Source: Gemmatimonadaceae bacterium (GTDB lineage: Bacteria; Gemmatimonadota; Gemmatimonadetes; Gemmatimonadales; Gemmatimonadaceae). Taken from it: 32,935 nt of DNA. How positions within the stretch are numbered: position 1 is the stretch's first letter; each line of letters starts with the position of its first letter. The notes beneath the pieces were generated by a model. That model had not been told where the DNA came from and searched no databases. It saw only the letters and a program-made list of their open reading frames with translations. The translations under genes and the position numbers were made by a program. The stretch is taken from assembly GCA_035633115.1 (NCBI GenBank), contig DASQFN010000031.1, positions 67,624 to 100,558 of the forward strand, read 5' to 3'. Shown here one piece after another: positions 30,423 through 32,935 of this stretch.

Positions 30423-32267
30423 ATGACTTCACTGCGTTCTCTCATGACCGTCGCCCTTGCCCTGGCGATGGGATCGTCGGCCGCTGGCGGACAAGCCCGG
30501 CCGGCGAGTGGTATTCCCGCCCTCGCGCGGGAATTCGTTTTCACAACGCTGACGTTTTCGCCCGCGGGCGCCACTCAGTACGGCCTGCACCGATACACCC
30601 ATCCGCGCACGGGTCGAGTGCTGCTTCTCGATCAGATGCTCGACGATTTCTCACCGGCCGAGCTCGCGAGGCAGCGCACGTTTTATCAGGGATTCCGGCA
30701 ACGACTGCAAAGACTCCCGGTTGCGCGGCTCGATCCGCAGACGGAAGCGGACTACGAGCTCCTGCAGAACGCCATCGCATTCGCTTTCTATAGTCTCGAC
30801 GAGGAGCAATTCTACCGCTGGAAGCCCCAGCTCTATCCGGAGAACCTCGGCTCAGCGCTCTTCAGCAACATCTCACTCGAGTACGCCCCGAAAAACGTGC
30901 GCGCACGCGATCTCGCTGCTCGTCTCGAAAAGGTCCCCGCCTTTCTCAGTCAGGCGACGCGGAATCTCAACGCGTCCAATGAGATCTTTCGGCGCGTCGC
31001 GATCGAGTCGGTCGAGGGAGTACGCGATCTCGTAAAGAATATGGGAGCCGATTTCGTGCGCGGCACGCCGTCCGCATCGAGGTACATGAAGGCACAACCG
31101 GCCGCACTCGCTGCGCTCGACGCGTACTCACGGTTCGTAAGCCAGGAGCTCCCGCGTCGGACGCAACGCGACTGGCGTCTGGGCAAGGAGAAATTCGACT
31201 CCAAGTTCCGCTACTACCTCCAGGTGAGCGGCACGCCGAACGATCTGCGGCGCGTCGCCGAGGACAGCATGCGCACCACGCGGCAGGAGATGCTGAGACT
31301 GGCCGAGCCTCTCCATAAGCAGTGGTTCCCGTCGCACTCGCACACAGATGTGTCGGGTGACGCCTACCTCAATGCTGTCGTCGGCGAAGTCATGGCTCGC
31401 ATCGGCGCGGAACACGCGCACCGCGACTCGCTTGTGCAGCAGGGTGAGAAGGATGTGGCGATGCTTCAGCGATTCGTTCGCGATAAGCGCATTCTGTCGC
31501 TCACCGATTTCTCGAATCTCCGCGTGATTCCCACGCCGCTCTTCATGCGCGGCATCTATGGAGTAGCGGGTGCCGTTTTCGCGCCAGCTCTCGAGCCGGC
31601 CTTGTCGACCTTCTACTGGGTGACGCCGATTCCCAGCGATTGGACAGCCGAGCGCTCGGAGTCAAAGATGCGGGAGTACAACAACTACAAGTTCCTGCAG
31701 CTAAGTATTCACGAGGCGGTTCCCGGGCACGCGGTGCAGGGAGAGTACGCGAACCGCGTCACTCCCGAGTGGCGTCGGCTGCTGCGCGTGATCTACGGGA
31801 ATACTCCGTACATCGAAGGCTGGGCTGTGTACGCCGAGCACATGATGGAAGCCGCGGGAGCGAACGCGGGTGACCCGGTGAAGATGCGTCTCAATGCTCT
31901 GAAGGGGATGCTTCGCATCTATACGAACACTATCATCGACGTCAGGCTGCACACGATGCAGATGCCAGGTGATTCAGCCGTTGCGATGATGATGCGCGAC
32001 GGATTCCAGGAGCGTCCCGAGGCCGAGGCGAAGCTGCAGCGCGCGCAGCTCGACTACGTGCAGCTGATGACCTACATGGCCGGAGTGCAGGAATGGACGA
32101 ACCTCCGACGCGACGTCGAACGAACGGAGGGCTCGCGGTTTAATCAGTGCCGGTACCATGATCGGGTGCTGCTCTACGGGCCGGTCCCGGTCCCAACCGT
32201 GAGGAAGCTCTACATGGCGCGCGTCGCGCCAACGGCTAAGGCACCGCCATCCCGCTGCGGCCCTTAG
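30423..32267 (+). CDS. DUF885-family secreted metallopeptidase-like protein
   Basis: 614 residues with a signal peptide (LMTVALALAMGSSAAGGQA). The family motif HEAVPGH (H430, E431, H436) and a downstream EGWAVYAEHMME (E465) give a gluzincin-type zinc site. The all-helical N-terminal region (residues about 30-400) is usual for DUF885 proteins, which resemble M3/M32 carboxypeptidases; the substrate is unknown. The ATG at 30423 was taken because the signal starts there; a TTG at 30399 is in frame. No ribosome site is visible, so a very short leader or leaderless mRNA is possible. It is divergent from imuB and separates imuB from imuA. Confidence 0.88.
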   Translation: MTSLRSLMTVALALAMGSSAAGGQARPASGIPALAREFVFTTLTFSPAGATQYGLHRYTHPRTGRVLLLDQMLDDFSPAELARQRTFYQGFRQRLQRLPVARLDPQTEADYELLQNAIAFAFYSLDEEQFYRWKPQLYPENLGSALFSNISLEYAPKNVRARDLAARLEKVPAFLSQATRNLNASNEIFRRVAIESVEGVRDLVKNMGADFVRGTPSASRYMKAQPAALAALDAYSRFVSQELPRRTQRDWRLGKEKFDSKFRYYLQVSGTPNDLRRVAEDSMRTTRQEMLRLAEPLHKQWFPSHSHTDVSGDAYLNAVVGEVMARIGAEHAHRDSLVQQGEKDVAMLQRFVRDKRILSLTDFSNLRVIPTPLFMRGIYGVAGAVFAPALEPALSTFYWVTPIPSDWTAERSESKMREYNNYKFLQLSIHEAVPGHAVQGEYANRVTPEWRRLLRVIYGNTPYIEGWAVYAEHMMEAAGANAGDPVKMRLNALKGMLRIYTNTIIDVRLHTMQMPGDSAVAMMMRDGFQERPEAEAKLQRAQLDYVQLMTYMAGVQEWTNLRRDVERTEGSRFNQCRYHDRVLLYGPVPVPTVRKLYMARVAPTAKAPPSRCGP

Positions 32268-32284
32268 GCGGATGCGTCACTGAA

Positions 32285-32322
32285 GAGGAAGCGACCACGA
32301 AGAACACGAAGGGCACAAGAGC
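32285..32322 (+). repeat. partial copy of the interspersed repeat found inside dnaE2
   Basis: GAGGAAGCGACCACGAAG (32285-32302) is identical to the opening of the dnaE2 repeat, followed by AACACGAAGGGCACAAGAG. It lies just past the DUF885 stop codon in the 98-bp gap before imuA. Confidence 0.65.
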
Positions 32323-32365
32323 TGCTTTAGGGGGAACAGCTCCCGCGGGGAAGTGAAGGACCTGT

Positions 32366-32935
32366 TTATCCCTTTACCCCGCGCCGATCGACGAGGCCCG
32401 CCTCGAGCGACACCCGCTGATCGTGCGGCTCTATAGGAATCGGAAACTCCGTCTGACGGTTCCATCCCAGCGAGTACGCCCGCACGCGAATCATCGCCGA
32501 GCGTGCTTCAGCCGGATCTCCGAAAGGAGTTTTGCGCCAGCGGTAGCTCTGTGGAAGGATCTGCGACGTGAGACGGAGGCTCGCCATCGAAGTGTGAGAC
32601 GTCAGCGCGACGAACGCACTTCCCCCCTCACGTGCCGACCGCGACAGACGCACCATCTCCGTCCCCACGGGCTCAGCGCCGGCGAGCACTAACAGAGAGA
32701 AGCCTCCACAGTGCACCAATTCCTCCGCACACCGAAGCGAATTGATGCGACTCGCGGGACGAACGAGCACCGGCCCTTCCGCCCAGAACGCGCCGGAAAT
32801 GGTGCCGAGTGCGTCGATCCACGCCGCGCGCTCGCCATTGGCGACAGTCGTGTGGCATGCCGCGCGCAGAACCGCGGTCGCTCCTCCTCGAGGAAGCCAC
32901 ACCGAGAGGCGGCCTCGTGGCAGTCCGCCGCCAGG
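32366..32935 (-). CDS. imuA: ImuA/SulA-like RecA-fold protein of the SOS mutasome, 5' partial
   Basis: At least 189 residues; the frame is open to the right edge, so the N-terminus is missing. GGGLPRGRLSVWLPRGGATAVLR matches the RecA/ImuA P-loop region, but the Walker Lys is absent (PRGGATA), as in other degenerate ImuA proteins. EELVHCGGFSLLVLAGAEPV is the Walker-B strand. MVRLSRSAREGGSAFVALTSH and LRLTSQILPQSYRW continue the RecA-like core. ImuA bridges ImuB and RecA in known mutasomes. Its promoter is outside the window. The stop at 32366 is followed by the repeat and the convergent DUF885 gene. Confidence 0.78.
   Translation of the reverse strand, partial: PGGGLPRGRLSVWLPRGGATAVLRAACHTTVANGERAAWIDALGTISGAFWAEGPVLVRPASRINSLRCAEELVHCGGFSLLVLAGAEPVGTEMVRLSRSAREGGSAFVALTSHTSMASLRLTSQILPQSYRWRKTPFGDPAEARSAMIRVRAYSLGWNRQTEFPIPIEPHDQRVSLEAGLVDRRGVKG

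Overview
This 32.9 kb window comes from a high-GC, dense bacterial chromosome. The gene content suggests a free-living soil or sediment bacterium with an outer membrane, perhaps a Gemmatimonadota relative: DinB-fold proteins, secreted amidohydrolase and DUF885 proteins, outer-membrane barrels, many predicted lipoproteins, and a DnaE2/ImuB mutasome. That placement is inference from gene content; no rRNA or other phylogenetic marker is present. No tRNA, rRNA, CRISPR array or transposase gene was seen.

Layout. 1-2.6 kb: a 5'-truncated LVIVD-repeat protein, then a Phd/PIN toxin-antitoxin pair flanked by a short direct repeat, then a composite relic of an FAD monooxygenase and a PD40-type propeller. 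2.6-4.3 kb: a rhomboid protease divergent from a sugar-epimerase-type enzyme. 4.4-8.9 kb: a tightly overlapping three-gene envelope operon made of a CotH-kinase-like/beta-barrel protein, a metallophosphoesterase lipoprotein and a small secreted barrel-like protein. 9.1-11.9 kb: an operon with two DinB proteins, a TPR protein, a PfpI protein and an unknown small protein. 12-13.8 kb: SixA and a GHL10-type lipoprotein. 13.8-18.3 kb: a membrane protein, a VOC-fold protein, a MetE-like protein joined to an N-truncated histidine kinase, and a DUF2182 protein. 18.3-19.7 kb: a VapC relic and a lytic transglycosylase with a long leader and a terminator. 19.8-32.9 kb: dnaE2, imuB and imuA on the minus strand, in the order and orientation of the classical SOS mutasome but separated by a lipoprotein, an amidohydrolase, a cyclase, a phosphatase, a flavoprotein and a DUF885 protein.

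Main observations. (1) The dnaE2 and imuB promoters share a near-identical 16-bp motif in the -35/-10 spacer. It contains a YTTC-N7-GTTC direct repeat like the LexA box of Alphaproteobacteria, so the scattered mutasome genes appear to remain co-regulated. (2) The barrel/kinase-like/phosphoesterase operon could be an undescribed envelope phosphorylation pair. (3) dnaE2 carries an in-frame intergenic-type repeat, and a second partial copy lies beside imuA. (4) Two genes, the antitoxin and dnaE2, have a -10 box exactly 6 nt upstream of the ATG and so look leaderless.
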